Positions 19,288 through 28,594 of a stretch of 64,000 bases of DNA are shown one piece after another. The stretch's first letter is position 1. Every line of letters starts with the position of its first letter. This DNA is from Bacteroidetes bacterium endosymbiont of Geopemphigus sp. (GTDB taxonomy: Bacteria; Bacteroidota; Bacteroidia; Flavobacteriales; Blattabacteriaceae): contig NZ_PEIH01000003.1 in assembly GCF_002904345.1 (NCBI RefSeq), positions 1 to 64,000 on the forward strand, written 5' to 3'. The notes beneath the pieces were generated by a model that saw only the letters and a program-made list of their open reading frames with translations, was not told where the DNA came from and made no database searches. Made by a program: the position numbers and the translations under genes.

Positions 19288-19974
19288 CTAATTAACGATT
19301 AATAAAGAAGGCATCTCTTTAACTTTAGTTGCCTCTAATCGCGTCTCTTTAAAAATACGTCGAGCCGTAACAAATCTCTTATTCCAATAAGGATCTTCCA
19401 AATCAGATACCATTACACCATGCGACCGGGAGGCATGTATAAAAGAAACTTTGTGGTTTTTTATCTCTAACACTATACCCACATGGGTAATCCCTCGCCT
19501 ACGAGAGCAACTTCGATTTATAGAGAAAAATACCAAATCACCTTTTCTCATCTCATCTTTAGTTATGTGTATCCCTGATTTAGCTTGCATAGCAGAGACA
19601 CGCGGTAAAAATTCATAAGGCTCAAAAGCTTGTTTTACAAGCGCGGAACAATCCATTCCACTTGGTGACTCCCCTCCATATCGGTAGGGAGTTCCAAGAT
19701 ATTCTTTAGCATTTTCAATGACATGATCTGTCAATACATTATTTGTGATATAAATAAGAGGAAACCTCCAGTTGTGGTTTAAATCTGTAAGAGTAGGGGG
19801 AAGTTCGTTGGATTCGATGCTTTTAATTTTTTCATAAGAAAGCGCTTCTCGATATTTCTTTTTGGCGATGAATCGGGGATAATCAATTCTACAGCTGCCG
19901 GCACATGAAGTTAAGATAATCGATACTGTAAAAGCAATCGTTGTCCGGCAGGGAAGTTTGATGTATTTTCTCAT
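19288..19974 (-). CDS. NlpC/P60 (C40) peptidoglycan endopeptidase lipoprotein
   Basis: The protein is a predicted cell-wall hydrolase. The N-terminal hydrophobic segment ends in ILTSC (Cys24), a lipobox. After about 65 residues comes the C40 domain with GTPYRYGGESPSGMDCSALV, whose Cys109 is the catalytic nucleophile, and THVGIVLEI with the catalytic His. KGDLVFFSI between them is also typical. The length of 228 residues fits small Bacteroidota C40 lipoproteins. It likely cleaves peptide crosslinks during growth. Confidence 0.88.
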   Translation of the reverse strand: MRKYIKLPCRTTIAFTVSIILTSCAGSCRIDYPRFIAKKKYREALSYEKIKSIESNELPPTLTDLNHNWRFPLIYITNNVLTDHVIENAKEYLGTPYRYGGESPSGMDCSALVKQAFEPYEFLPRVSAMQAKSGIHITKDEMRKGDLVFFSINRSCSRRRGITHVGIVLEIKNHKVSFIHASRSHGVMVSDLEDPYWNKRFVTARRIFKETRLEATKVKEMPSLLIVN

Positions 19975-20152
19975 TCTTTTGCTTGTTTTGGAGATTATAC
20001 AAGAATAATATAAAGCACTTAAGACAAAAATATGAAAAATATATTTTTATTTTGCACCAGGACTATTCGTTTCATAATAATAAAAAATAAATATTAATAT
20101 AAATATAGAATAAATTCTAATATTTATATTAATTTGTAATTAATTAAATGTT

Positions 20153-20532
20153 ATGAAACATAAAATAGTAGCTAACCTTACTAACTATATTTCTTGGAGG
20201 TTTCGGAGCACATAAGTTTTACCTGGGATGTTCAAAAATAGGCGTTTTATACCTTATCTTTTGCTGGAGTTTGATCCTTGGAATCATAGCTTTTTTTTGA
20301 AGGGCTTTTCCTTTTAGGAACGTCTGATAAGCAGTTTAATAAGAAATATAACAAAGGTCTTTCGGCTTGTCGTTCTTTTTCTTTTGAAGAGAATGTAAAT
20401 CTCGATATGCAAGAAGCAAAATTAGTCCCGGCGACTGTTGGTAAAGAGAAATTATCTGCCAGAAGAAAATATACTTCAACTAAGAGTTCTTCTAAATCTG
20501 TTTTACAAGATAATTCTCAAGAAAAGTACTGA
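20153..20532 (+). pseudogene. TM2-domain membrane protein, frameshifted
   Basis: A start at 20153 gives MKHKIVAN, then the frame must shift to read [20 protein letters not shown], the hallmark of TM2 domains (GxHxFYLG). The second hydrophobic helix follows ([13 protein letters not shown]). A second shift at about 20300 restores a Lys/Ser-rich tail that ends in a TGA at 20530-20532. Two frameshifts in a gene of about 125 codons mark it as dead. The function of TM2 proteins is poorly defined. Confidence 0.65.
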
Positions 20533-20660
20533 CGAAAGACATGATGAGGAGCCAAAGATTTACAGATCCCGAACTTTTTATTTATTTATTTTACTTTATT
20601 GCGATGAAAATTTGGATTTCCCCGCTTTCTTTGTTTATTTTGCACTGGAAAGTCACAGCC

Positions 20661-20671
20661 CCTATGGGCTA
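20661..20671 (+). repeat. tRNA-Glu 3'-end stub upstream of rpsT copy 1
   Basis: The 11 bases, with the adjoining CC, match the T-stem and acceptor 3' end of the tRNA-Glu at 20972-21043. The following CGGAACAGGATTAAAATC is the same DNA that follows that tRNA before the second rpsT copy. No tRNA body precedes it. It marks the left edge of the tandem duplication. Confidence 0.7.
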
Positions 20672-20694
20672 CGGAACAGGATTAAAATCATTTA

Positions 20695-20967
20695 ATGGCA
20701 AACCATGCATCAGCGATAAAGAGGCTACGCCAGGACAAAGAACGTCGCTTGCGTAACCGCTATGATCACAAAAGCGCTCGAACCGCTTTAAAACAATTTC
20801 GTCAGGAACTGAGCAAAGCTCAGGAAGAGACAGAAAAAAAGGCTCTCATGGCAAATCAAGGAGTTTTAAGTTCGAAGCTTGACAAATTGGCTAAGAAAAA
20901 CATCATCCATAAGAACAAAGCCGCCCATCTAAAGAGTCGTCTGGCTCGTGCTATAGCTTCGATATAA
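20695..20967 (+). CDS. rpsT: 30S ribosomal protein S20 (intact copy)
   Basis: The 90-residue basic protein begins MANHASAIKRLRQDKERRLR and ends in KSRLARAIASI, as in S20, which binds 16S rRNA. The frame is intact. A tRNA-Glu gene starts five bases after the stop codon. A second, damaged copy of the same gene and tRNA follows immediately. This copy must be the functional one because the second has a frameshift and loses conserved Arg residues. Confidence 0.93.
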   Translation: MANHASAIKRLRQDKERRLRNRYDHKSARTALKQFRQELSKAQEETEKKALMANQGVLSSKLDKLAKKNIIHKNKAAHLKSRLARAIASI

Positions 20968-20971
20968 AAGC

Positions 20972-21043
20972 GGCCCATTCGTCTATCGGTTAGGACATCA
21001 GGTTTTCATCCTGAAAAGAGGGGTTCGATTCCCCTATGGGCTA
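20972..21043 (+). tRNA. tRNA-Glu (anticodon TTC)
   Basis: The 72-nt sequence folds as a standard tRNA. The acceptor arms GGCCCAT and ATGGGCT pair with a G-U first pair. The D-arm contains CGGTTAGGA, the anticodon loop is TTTTCAT, and the T-arm GGGGTTCGATTCCCC is perfect. CCA is not encoded, which fits the CCA-adding enzyme gene in this window. It lies directly downstream of rpsT and is probably cotranscribed with it. Confidence 0.95.
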
Positions 21044-21066
21044 CGGAACAGGATTAAAATCATTTA

Positions 21067-21339
21067 ATGGCAAACCATGCATCAGCGATAAAGAGGCTAC
21101 GCCAGGACGAAGAATGTCGCTTGTGTAACCGCTATGATCACAAAAGCGCTCGAACCGCTTTAAAACAATTTCGTCAGGAACTGAGCAAAGCTCAGGAAGA
21201 GACAGAAAAAAAAGGCTCTCATGGCAAATCAAGGAGTTTTAAGTTCGAAGCTTGACAAATTGGCTAAGAAAAACATCATCCATAAGAACAAAGCCGCCCA
21301 TCTAAAGAGTCGTCTGGCTCGTGCTATAGCTTCGATATA
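21067..21339 (+). pseudogene. Second rpsT copy, frameshifted
   Basis: This is a near-identical copy of the 20695-20967 gene at a spacing of 372-373 bp. Compared with copy 1 it has three nonsynonymous changes close together (Lys to Glu and two Arg to Cys, giving RQDEECRLCNR) and one extra A in the poly-A run near 21210. The insertion shifts the frame and ends the product after 62 codons. It is an inactive duplicate. Confidence 0.92.
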
Positions 21340-21344
21340 AAAGC

Positions 21345-21415
21345 GGCCCATTCGTCTATCGCTTAGGACATCAGGTTTTCATCCTGAAAAGAGGGGTTGG
21401 ATGCCCTATGGGCTA
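21345..21415 (+). pseudogene. Second tRNA-Glu copy, damaged
   Basis: It matches the 20972-21043 tRNA, including acceptor stem and TTC anticodon, but differs in the D-loop (CGG to CGC) and in the T-arm, where TTCGATTCCCC has become TTGGATGCCC with one base deleted. The T-stem can no longer pair properly, so the copy is probably not a working tRNA. Confidence 0.8.
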
Positions 21416-21474
21416 TAGCTTTATTTTGATAATCTTTTTCTAGTTTTGTAACTGAAATTTAAATCTTTTACATT

Positions 21475-21900
21475 ATGAATTTTATCCTGATGATTCATCG
21501 CTATATAGCCTTCGTCTTACTTTTCCTTATGGTGTTTACAGTTTTGTATGTTTTTTACATAGCTCTAAATAGACATCAAAAAACAGAAAAGATGAGAAAT
21601 TTTATCCTTGTTATGATCTCTCTTTTACATCTTCAATTGATTTTCGGACTTTTATTAACCATTAGATATCTTTTCTCTCTTTCAGATGCGGGTTTTTCCT
21701 TTAAAGAAGTCATGGGAAACGCGGCGGTGCGCTATCAAGCCTTGGAACATCCGGTGATGATGCTCATCGCCATAGCGTTATCTACAATTGCACATGTTTA
21801 TTTAAAAAAGAGCGCTCATAATAAAAAGGCAGCTTTTTTACTCTTGATCGCTTTTGTATGTATGCTCGGACGTGTTCCTCTTGCTAAGATTTTTGCTTAA
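21475..21900 (+). CDS. Four-helix integral membrane protein of unknown function
   Basis: The 141-residue protein has four hydrophobic segments: about 7-32, 42-66, 93-109 and 119-135. Its layout is reminiscent of small Bacteroidota membrane proteins sometimes annotated as cytochrome b-like, with His residues in the first helix (MIHRYIAF), second (LLHLQLIFGL) and third (ALEHPVMMLIAIAL) that could bind heme. This is only a resemblance. The frame is intact and stands alone between the rpsT duplication and a dead receptor. Confidence 0.7.
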   Translation: MNFILMIHRYIAFVLLFLMVFTVLYVFYIALNRHQKTEKMRNFILVMISLLHLQLIFGLLLTIRYLFSLSDAGFSFKEVMGNAAVRYQALEHPVMMLIAIALSTIAHVYLKKSAHNKKAAFLLLIAFVCMLGRVPLAKIFA

Positions 21901-23558
21901 TCTTTACAGATATGCTCATACCCACAAGAAAATGTGTTCCGGCTTGTGGAAAATAGTAAGCTTTTTTAGAAAAATAACCATTGTTCTCGTAGGGTGTATT
22001 AAGTAAGTTTTTGATTTGTAAATAGCTTTCTATTTTTCTGGTTTTTTTTAAAAAATGTCATACTTCATAAAAATATCATGCAGTAAGAAAGCTTTTAGAT
22101 TTGCCTCGGGTCGATTTTCGTTGGTCATATTTTGCCTTCCTGTATATTTTGATTGCAAAGATGACTTCAATTTTTTTAAACATCTGCCAGAAGATACTAT
22201 TAAAGGCTATAACGGAAGGAGGGATAAGAAATATCGCTTATATCCAAATAGCCTAAATTTCCATCAGGCCTGCTTGTATAATAAGCTTAATTTTTATTGA
22301 TAATTAGCGGGATGTTACTTTGCCATGAACAGTTGGCCGTGGCATTGTATTTAGAATATAATTCTAGTCCCAGACGATAGCTTTTGCCGGAGTTTTTTTG
22401 AATGGGCACTCCGCTTATATATACCGCTCCACTTAAGACCATTTGGTCTTTATACAACATATAATAAGTGTTTGTTTGCCATGACCATTTGTTGTTTTTG
22501 TATTCTTAACCCAGTTCAAAATCATAAAGACGTTCTGTTTTAGATTTATTAATTTTATAATGATCATCTCTTTGAGGCTTGCGTTACGCTAAAGCGTAAG
22601 ATATAGAGGCTTTATGTTGCTGAACAGATAGCTCAGACCTGTCTTGGAGTTGAGAAAACAAAATCGCTCGAAAATATTTATCAGGCCATAGCCTGCATGG
22701 GGAATATGTAGGTTATCGATATCAAATGCTTTGTAATTTATATACCTATATTATATATCTGCAAAACCGTAGATTTGCTTTGTAAAGCCATAAGTGACTT
22801 TCGTATAAGTTAAAAATTCTTCTTTTTTCCTATGGAAAGATAGTATTTTTTGTTATTAATCTGAATCAGAGGCAAATCGAACCAAAATGATCTTTTCAAA
22901 ATGATTTCCTGTATACTGATTATAGGCTGTGCTAAATTGTATTTTCCAAAATTCTTTTTTGTAAAGCCAGTCTTTCTCTGTTTCTGTTATAAAATGAATA
23001 ACTCGCTCCAAAAGCTCCCGTTCCGTTGGTGAAAATTCCTGATCTGCTTTAAATCTGTACGTTATGCACCGAAGAAGAAAGATCCGGCATATTGTCCTAA
23101 AACACTCCCTGAGATTCACTATCATTTACAGGAATTCCGTTGATGGTCACGTTCCAGCTATTGAATTTTTGAAAATCTTTTTAGGAGATATAGATTTTGG
23201 CCGTAGGAAATCGATCTCCGATGCGCACTCCGGTAATAATAACCTCATCGAGTGGTTTTTCTATTTTAAATAGAAACTCAATTGTACTTTCTTTTTTTTC
23301 TACAAAAATTTTACGAACTTGTTCACTATAGTTGTACTTAACTGATAGTATAGTTGACCCTTATTTAAAGAATCGATAATAGATAGCCCCTGAGCGTCAC
23401 CTTTTAAAACGATGTGTCCATCTACACCGACCGACGCGCCTTGCAGTGGCGTTCCATTTTGATCATTCACGCTACCCTGTAGAGGGTTTTATTCATTTAA
23501 GGATGGATTTGAGAAAAAAATAAAAGAAAATCGAAAAAAGAAGGACACATATACTCAT
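21887..23558 (-). pseudogene. TonB-dependent receptor remnant, probably for thiamine
   Basis: The minus strand gives a signal-like start at 23558, then a carboxypeptidase-regulatory-like segment (GSVNDQNGTPLQGASVGVDG), plug motifs PVNDSESQGVF, MPDLSSSVHNVQI and GIFTNGTGAFGAS, barrel segments NNKWSWQTNTYYMLYKDQMV and SGKSYRLGLELYSKYNATA, and the C-terminal strands RKIESYLQIKNLLNTPYENN and GTHFLVGMSISVKI. Stops and frameshifts occur throughout. The order is that of a full receptor with large internal losses. The broken TPP riboswitch in its leader suggests it was a thiamine-regulated receptor. The last codons overlap the end of the neighbouring plus-strand gene. Confidence 0.8.
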
Positions 23559-23619
23559 GTTTAAAGAAATTAAACACGAATAAAAGGGTCGTTTCCGCTT
23601 ATATTAATTAGCGCATAAA

Positions 23620-23687
23620 CTCCCCCTTCCCAGGTTCTATGGGTTATAATCTCTCAGCCTGTTTTTACACGGGCTCCCTCGGAGATG
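23620..23687 (-). promoter_or_regulatory. Degenerate TPP (THI) riboswitch
   Basis: On the minus strand the sequence holds the P2/P3 part of the THI element: GGGAGCCCG, a short hairpin, CAGGCTGAGAG, then AACCCATAGAACCTG, the two most conserved blocks (CTGAGA and ACCC...GAACCTG). The expected P4/P5 arm with its GG-TAAT-CC pyrophosphate-binding loop is missing: the sequence goes directly to GGAAGGGGGAG, which can still close the P1 helix with CTCC at the 5' side. It lies about 60 bp upstream of the dead receptor on the same strand. It is probably inactive. Confidence 0.7.
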
Positions 23688-24268
23688 TGTGCAATAGATC
23701 TTTTTATTAAATACGAAAAATATTATGTTAAAATGAAAAACCAAAGCGAAATTTCAAACCCCTTTAAAGTCAAAAAACTTAACAAAGTTGCTTGTGTTTT
23801 CTTCAAATATTTGCGCTATGTATTGGCCAAATTTTATTATACAGAACTTAGGTCTTATTATTTATCGAAAGCTTTTGAGCGCCGTTTATTTGCATATTAT
23901 AGAAAATACACTGTACGAATTTTCTAAAAATATATAAACTCATAATTTTTTATTTGATCTCCGGCGCAAAAAAAAGAATGAACTTAATAAGTCTTTTTAT
24001 CTAAAAATCTTTAATCCTATAGAAAAATTAATTTTTTTAAACAGAGATTTATTTCATCGACTTAGGTAAAATTTATAGCAGGGATTATTTTATATTTTAC
24101 CTGATAAAAAAGCCCTCTTTCTCTGACGTATAGATGTAGTATTTCAGGGAGAAATCCTTTTGTTTTTAGCCTAAAGAACCAAGAGATTATCCCAGGATGT
24201 TTTTTTTATTTGTAGATAATGAATCGCCTTTAATCTATTAGTCTTTAAAATGTAAGTTACTAGGAATG
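23688..24268. other. AT-rich stretch without recognisable gene
   Basis: An 80-codon frame at 23685-23927 has no recognisable features and lies in low-complexity AT-rich DNA. I see no other gene or repeat here. Confidence 0.4.
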
Positions 24269-24298
24269 AAAATGATTAAAAATCAATTTAATCATTTT
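24269..24298. terminator. 12-bp perfect inverted repeat, possible terminator
   Basis: AAAATGATTAAA and TTTAATCATTTT form a perfect stem with a 6-base loop at the 3' end of the LysE remnant. It overlaps the remnant's stop codon. A stem this AT-rich would be weak, so terminator function is uncertain. Confidence 0.35.
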
Positions 24299-24909
24299 TA
24301 AAAGCCATTTTCAAACCTAAAATTACCATTACAGTGCCGCTTACATAGTGTAGGATTTTTTACACGAGTATTTTTGCAGGCTTATTCCAAAGGTTCCGGA
24401 AAAACGGCCAATCTAAAACGGATCATAGCGTCCCTAGCAAGACTAATATTCCACTTAAATAATAAAAAGCTCCCTTGTCATGCGAACTTTAGGGATAAAT
24501 GAATTGTGGCAAAAAAACATAAAGGTAATGATGGCTTTAGGGTTAAATACGTTCACTAAAATGCCTTGCCAAAAAAGGATTTGGTTTTTTTTGCTCGAGG
24601 ACCTAATTTTTAAAAAATGTTTCGGACATTTTAATAAAGCGTTTAGTTCGATATATATATCAAGTAAGCTGCCCCAATATATTTAACAATTAAATAAAGG
24701 TTCTTTGAGGTTTATAAAAGACTCGAAAGACCAAAGGTCGTTAATAGACTATGAATCCATAATCCTAAAGCAACACCCAAGACAGATGATATGCCGATTT
24801 TTCCTTGTTCAATTCCCGAATTAATCACATAGACAAAGTCAGGGTCGGGTGAAATTATTAGTAGAAGCGATGAAATCAGAAAAAGTGATAAATCAGTGAT
24901 ATTTTCCAT
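24288..24909 (-). pseudogene. LysE/RhtB family amino-acid exporter remnant
   Basis: The first 65 codons (24712-24909) read as the N-terminus of a LysE-family exporter: FLISSLLLIISPDPDFVYVI corresponds to the conserved PGPD region with Gly replaced by Asp, followed by GISSVLGVALGLWIHSLL. After frameshifts one finds ILVNVFNPKAIITFMFF (the conserved NPK motif) and the last helix VSGTVMVILGLKMAFKND before a stop at 24288. Family length and order fit, but the frame is broken at least three times. Confidence 0.75.
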
Positions 24910-25200
24910 AGGGGATAAAAATTCTATCTTAATGGAACAAAATTAATTCATGGTATTCTATAAATAAGACATCTCACTCATAAAAATTTGTTTTTTCACT
25001 TGTCAATAATCACTAAAAAAGAGATGTTCATGAAAAAGCTTCGTAAAAATAATATTAGCATATAAAAATAATATATACTTATTAATTAGTTACTTATATG
25101 TTAAATATTAACATATATTTGACAAATTTTTTAGACAAAAAACCTAACTAACACATTGATTAAATTATATATTATTTATTAACTTAATTTCAAATTTATT

Positions 25201-25624
25201 ATGAGGAAAAACTTCGTTTCAATGATATTTTTACTGTTATCTACTATTTCTCGTAGCGATTCTTTAGAAGGAATGTCTCAGGGCGCAAACAATTCCCCTA
25301 CACAACCTTCAAAAATGGCGCTCACCACACCTTTATCTACGGTAATTATGAGGAGATCGCCGCGCTAAAAGGTTGTAAAGGATATTTATCAGACTTATTA
25401 AAAGTTTCCTTAAAAATGGGGTTTACAAAAAAGACGAACAAAACCCTTTTAATAACGGTATACCTGAATAACTCTTTTAAAAGGTTAATAGAAATACCAG
25501 AAAGTGGTGTCTGGACGAAATACTGTATATTTATCTAAAAGATGGAGATACTTTAAGTTTCATAGAAAACTTAAAATCAAATATCATAGGATCTAATAGT
25601 TTTGCAATCGGGGTGAATCGATAG
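25201..25624 (+). pseudogene. Secreted protein of unknown function, frameshifted
   Basis: The ATG at 25201 starts a signal-like peptide (MRKNFVSMIFLLLSTIS) and the frame runs to a stop at 25368. From about 25325 an overlapping frame continues with IYGNYEEIAALKGCKGYLSD, and a third gives YIYLKDGDTLSFIENLKSN, ending with a stop at 25624. The pieces look like one small exported protein broken by two frameshifts. I do not recognise the family. Confidence 0.5.
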
Positions 25625-26594
25625 ATTCTTCAGTTTCTCTTAAAGAACTACGCTTAGTTAAACAACTTTCTCTCTGCATCCCTATAGGAGCATTCGGAGA
25701 AACTTTTTGAAATTTTTATTATTTCACCAAAAATTATCTTATATTCTCGCTCTTAAAGAAAGGAATGTAATACGAAAAGTCAGGAAAAGCTTTAAATATT
25801 AGTTAGGTATTTCTGTTGCTTAATATAATTTATGTTGTCAACACCTTCGTAACTTCCGGTAAAATAACTCATACTACTGAGAACGTTTTTTTGTTGGTAA
25901 GTTTCTAGCAATATCAAAACTATCACCCAGTAACAGTCGGTTTGGTACGCCATCAAAGCTATTTAAAAAATTTGACACTGGTAATTCAGGTAGGTGTTAG
26001 TTCATCAAGTAAATAAACTTGATCTTGTTTGCTCTCATCTCAACTTCTTTAAGCACAGCGCGCACAGCGACGATAGAGCGACTTCTAAATTTCTCTATCT
26101 CATCCTGATAATCTCTATTTTTCAATTATACTCCCCCATATAAAGAAGATTTTTTTTGCTCATAGTTTCCTGTTAAGCTTCTTAAATCAGAAGAAAGTTA
26201 GGTTCTATTGCAATAAATAAGATCCAAGTCAAGTGTGAACAATAGGGATGTAATTATTCAAAATGAATGTCAGGGTATCTTCCTAAAAACTTAACAATAC
26301 TAATTCCTCTTAGCGCGCTTTTTGCGTTAAATTCATGAAAATTTATACTTAAAATCTAATTTTTTTTAAAATATTTTTTCTTATCAGACTTAAAATCAAA
26401 ATACTCCACCAAAATATCACCTGAAGAATGGCGATAAATCGTAGAATTTATATGCCTATCAATGAGTTTTTTAAAGAATATTTTCGGATTTTTGACAGAA
26501 ACCTTTCGTTTCCAATTTTTGATATTTTTAATGATTTATTGAACTTAAAAATATGCTTGTTTATCATATATTTATTCTATTGATAAGATCACCG
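25625..26594. other. Decayed stretch without recognisable gene
   Basis: About 970 bp upstream of hemW with many stops in all frames. Minus-strand snippets such as DEIEKFRSRSIVAVRAVLKE and GDILVEYFDFKSDKKKYFKK look protein-like and may be the last traces of one or two minus-strand genes. No family can be named. Confidence 0.4.
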
Positions 26595-26602
26595 TAATTT
26601 TG
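26595..26602 (+). promoter_or_regulatory. Bacteroidota -7 element (TAATTTTG) of hemW
   Basis: TAATTTTG fits TAnnTTTG and lies 19 bp before the hemW ATG. No convincing -33 element was seen. Confidence 0.4.
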
Positions 26603-26621
26603 CAGACACTTCAAAAAAATC

Positions 26622-27776
26622 ATGGCAGGCATTTATCTTCATATTCCATTTTGCAAAAAAAAATGCCATTATTGTGATTTTCATTTTTCTACGCGTTTAA
26701 ACGATAGGAAAGAGATGATCGTCGCTTTGTGTCAGGAATTAGTATTAGCCCGGGAAGATTTTATCGAAGAATCTATAAAAACGCTTTATTTCGGTGGGGG
26801 TACTCCTTCATTGTTAAGTGCCCATGAGCTCAATATAATCTTAAAAACAATTTATAAAAATTATTCGATTTCCTCAGAAGCTGAAATCACCCTTGAGGCC
26901 AATCCCGATGATTTATCCATAGAAAAATTAAAGGATTTTTACGCCTTGGGAATTCGCCGTCTGAGTATAGGGGTGCAATCTTTTTTTGATGAGGATCTGT
27001 ATTTTATGAATCGTTCCCATACCGCCTTAGAAGCCCTTGGTTCAATTGAGAGGGCTCAGAATGTGGGTTTTTTAAATATCAGCATGGATTTGATATACGG
27101 ATCTCCTACCACTACTGATAGGATGTGGTTGAAAAATTTAGATATAGCGCTCAAAACGGGTGTTTCACATATCTCCTCCTATGCTTTGACCATTGAGCCT
27201 AAAACTATCCTTTTTAACAGGATTCGCTTGCGCAAAGCTCCTATTATTCAGGAGGAAACTCAGGCGAGGCAGTATGAGCTTTTGGTAGAATATTTGGAAC
27301 ATGCAGGTTTTATACACTATGAAGTCTCTAATTTTGGACGAAAGGGCTGTTTTTCCCGACACAACACGAGTTACTGGAAAGGATTGCCTTATTTAGGTAT
27401 CGGTCCATCGGCCCACTCTTTTGACGGGTTTAAAAAAAGACGCTGGAATGTACGCAATAATCGACTCTATATAGATTCTATAGGGGATGGGCTTATTCCT
27501 TCTCGGAAGGAACAGCTTAGCCTCGCGGATCGCTATAACGAGTATCTCTTGAGAGGCTTGCGTACTTTATGGGGAGTGAATATACTTGAAATTAAACGAA
27601 ATTGTGGTCAAAGGTACCATGACTATCTTTGTAAAGAAGCTAAAAATTTTATTCAACAGGACATCCTTAAACGTAGGAAAATGCAATTTTTGCTTTCCAA
27701 AAAATATTGGTTCTATGCAGACGGTATTACTTCCGATCTGTTTTTTACTCAAAAAACTATTGATAATGATAAATGA
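26622..27776 (+). CDS. hemW: HemW-like radical SAM heme chaperone
   Basis: The protein resembles oxygen-independent coproporphyrinogen oxidase but belongs to the shorter HemW group (384 residues), which is thought to deliver heme rather than act as an oxidase. The start MAGIYLHIPFCKKKCHYCDF contains the CxxxCxxC motif for the 4Fe-4S cluster, followed by the FGGGTPSLLS SAM-binding stretch and IRRLSIGVQSF. The absence of the N-terminal extension with an extra Cys supports HemW over HemN. Its end overlaps the murI start by 11 bases. Confidence 0.9.
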   Translation: MAGIYLHIPFCKKKCHYCDFHFSTRLNDRKEMIVALCQELVLAREDFIEESIKTLYFGGGTPSLLSAHELNIILKTIYKNYSISSEAEITLEANPDDLSIEKLKDFYALGIRRLSIGVQSFFDEDLYFMNRSHTALEALGSIERAQNVGFLNISMDLIYGSPTTTDRMWLKNLDIALKTGVSHISSYALTIEPKTILFNRIRLRKAPIIQEETQARQYELLVEYLEHAGFIHYEVSNFGRKGCFSRHNTSYWKGLPYLGIGPSAHSFDGFKKRRWNVRNNRLYIDSIGDGLIPSRKEQLSLADRYNEYLLRGLRTLWGVNILEIKRNCGQRYHDYLCKEAKNFIQQDILKRRKMQFLLSKKYWFYADGITSDLFFTQKTIDNDK

Positions 27777-28578
27777 CAGCTCTGCACCCATAGGTATTTT
27801 CGATTCAGGAGTGGGAGGACTTACTATTGCTAAAGCTATTAAAAACTATATGCCTTATGAGCGTTTGATCTATTTTGGCGATACTCTTCATTTTCCTTAC
27901 GGAGACAAATCTCGCGAGATTCTTGAAAAATATTCCTTAGATATAAGTCGTTTTTTGATAAAAGAAGGCTGTAAAGCCATTGTGATCGCTTGTAACTCAG
28001 CATCGTCTAATACTTTTTTATCACTCAAGGAGGCTTTTGGAGATAAGATTCCGGTACTTAATGTTATCGACCCTGTAGTGAGTTATATTTCTGAGAAAAA
28101 TTATACGAAGATCGGTCTCATCGCTACGCGAGCTACGATAAAATCTCAGGTGTACGAGAAAGTAATTAAAAACAATCGCCCTGAGGTACAGTTATGCTCC
28201 TTGGCTACTCCTTTACTAGCACCCATGGTGGAAGAGGGTTTTGTAAATGATAAAATTTCAACTGCTGTTTTAAGGTACTATTTAAACCAAGAAACGCTTT
28301 ATGGTATAGAGGCTTTGTTATTAGGTTGTACCCATTATCCGATTATTTTTGAAGAAATCGATCGTTTTTATAATGGAAAAATAGATATAATACAGGCTCC
28401 GGATTTGTTGGCTAAGAAATTGCATTCTACATTGAAAGAAGAAAAATGTTTAGCAAACACAAATATCCTTACAGAGGATATTTTTTATGCCTCTGCTCTT
28501 ACAGAGACTTTTAATCATAACGCTAAGTTGTTTTTTAGCAGTAAAATTTTTCTAAAAGAGCATCATTTAAAGTTTTGA
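27766..28578 (+). CDS. murI: Glutamate racemase
   Basis: The enzyme makes D-glutamate for peptidoglycan. The ATG at 27766 gives MINDSSAPIGIFDSGVGGLT and a 270-residue protein of normal family length; opening the frame from 27586 would add 60 unrelated residues overlapping hemW. The two catalytic Cys are in AIVIACNSASSN and LLLGCTHYPI, and the conserved Asp of FDSGVGGL is present. It is translationally linked to hemW. Together with dapD it suggests that peptidoglycan precursors are still made. Confidence 0.94.
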   Translation: MINDSSAPIGIFDSGVGGLTIAKAIKNYMPYERLIYFGDTLHFPYGDKSREILEKYSLDISRFLIKEGCKAIVIACNSASSNTFLSLKEAFGDKIPVLNVIDPVVSYISEKNYTKIGLIATRATIKSQVYEKVIKNNRPEVQLCSLATPLLAPMVEEGFVNDKISTAVLRYYLNQETLYGIEALLLGCTHYPIIFEEIDRFYNGKIDIIQAPDLLAKKLHSTLKEEKCLANTNILTEDIFYASALTETFNHNAKLFFSSKIFLKEHHLKF

Positions 28579-28594
28579 GGACTATCTTATACTC

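Noticed and set aside
20438-20695. 85-codon plus-strand frame before rpsT
   Set aside because: It runs through the tail of the TM2 pseudogene and the tRNA stub in another phase and shows no protein-like pattern.
23685-23927. 80-codon plus-strand frame
   Set aside because: Composition is Lys/Tyr/Phe-rich as expected from AT-rich DNA; it starts inside the riboswitch remnant.
24480-24686. 68-codon plus-strand frame
   Set aside because: It is antisense to the LysE-type remnant, whose motifs are clearly readable on the minus strand.
27586-27765. N-terminal 60-residue extension of MurI
   Set aside because: It overlaps hemW in another frame and is not part of the MurI family.
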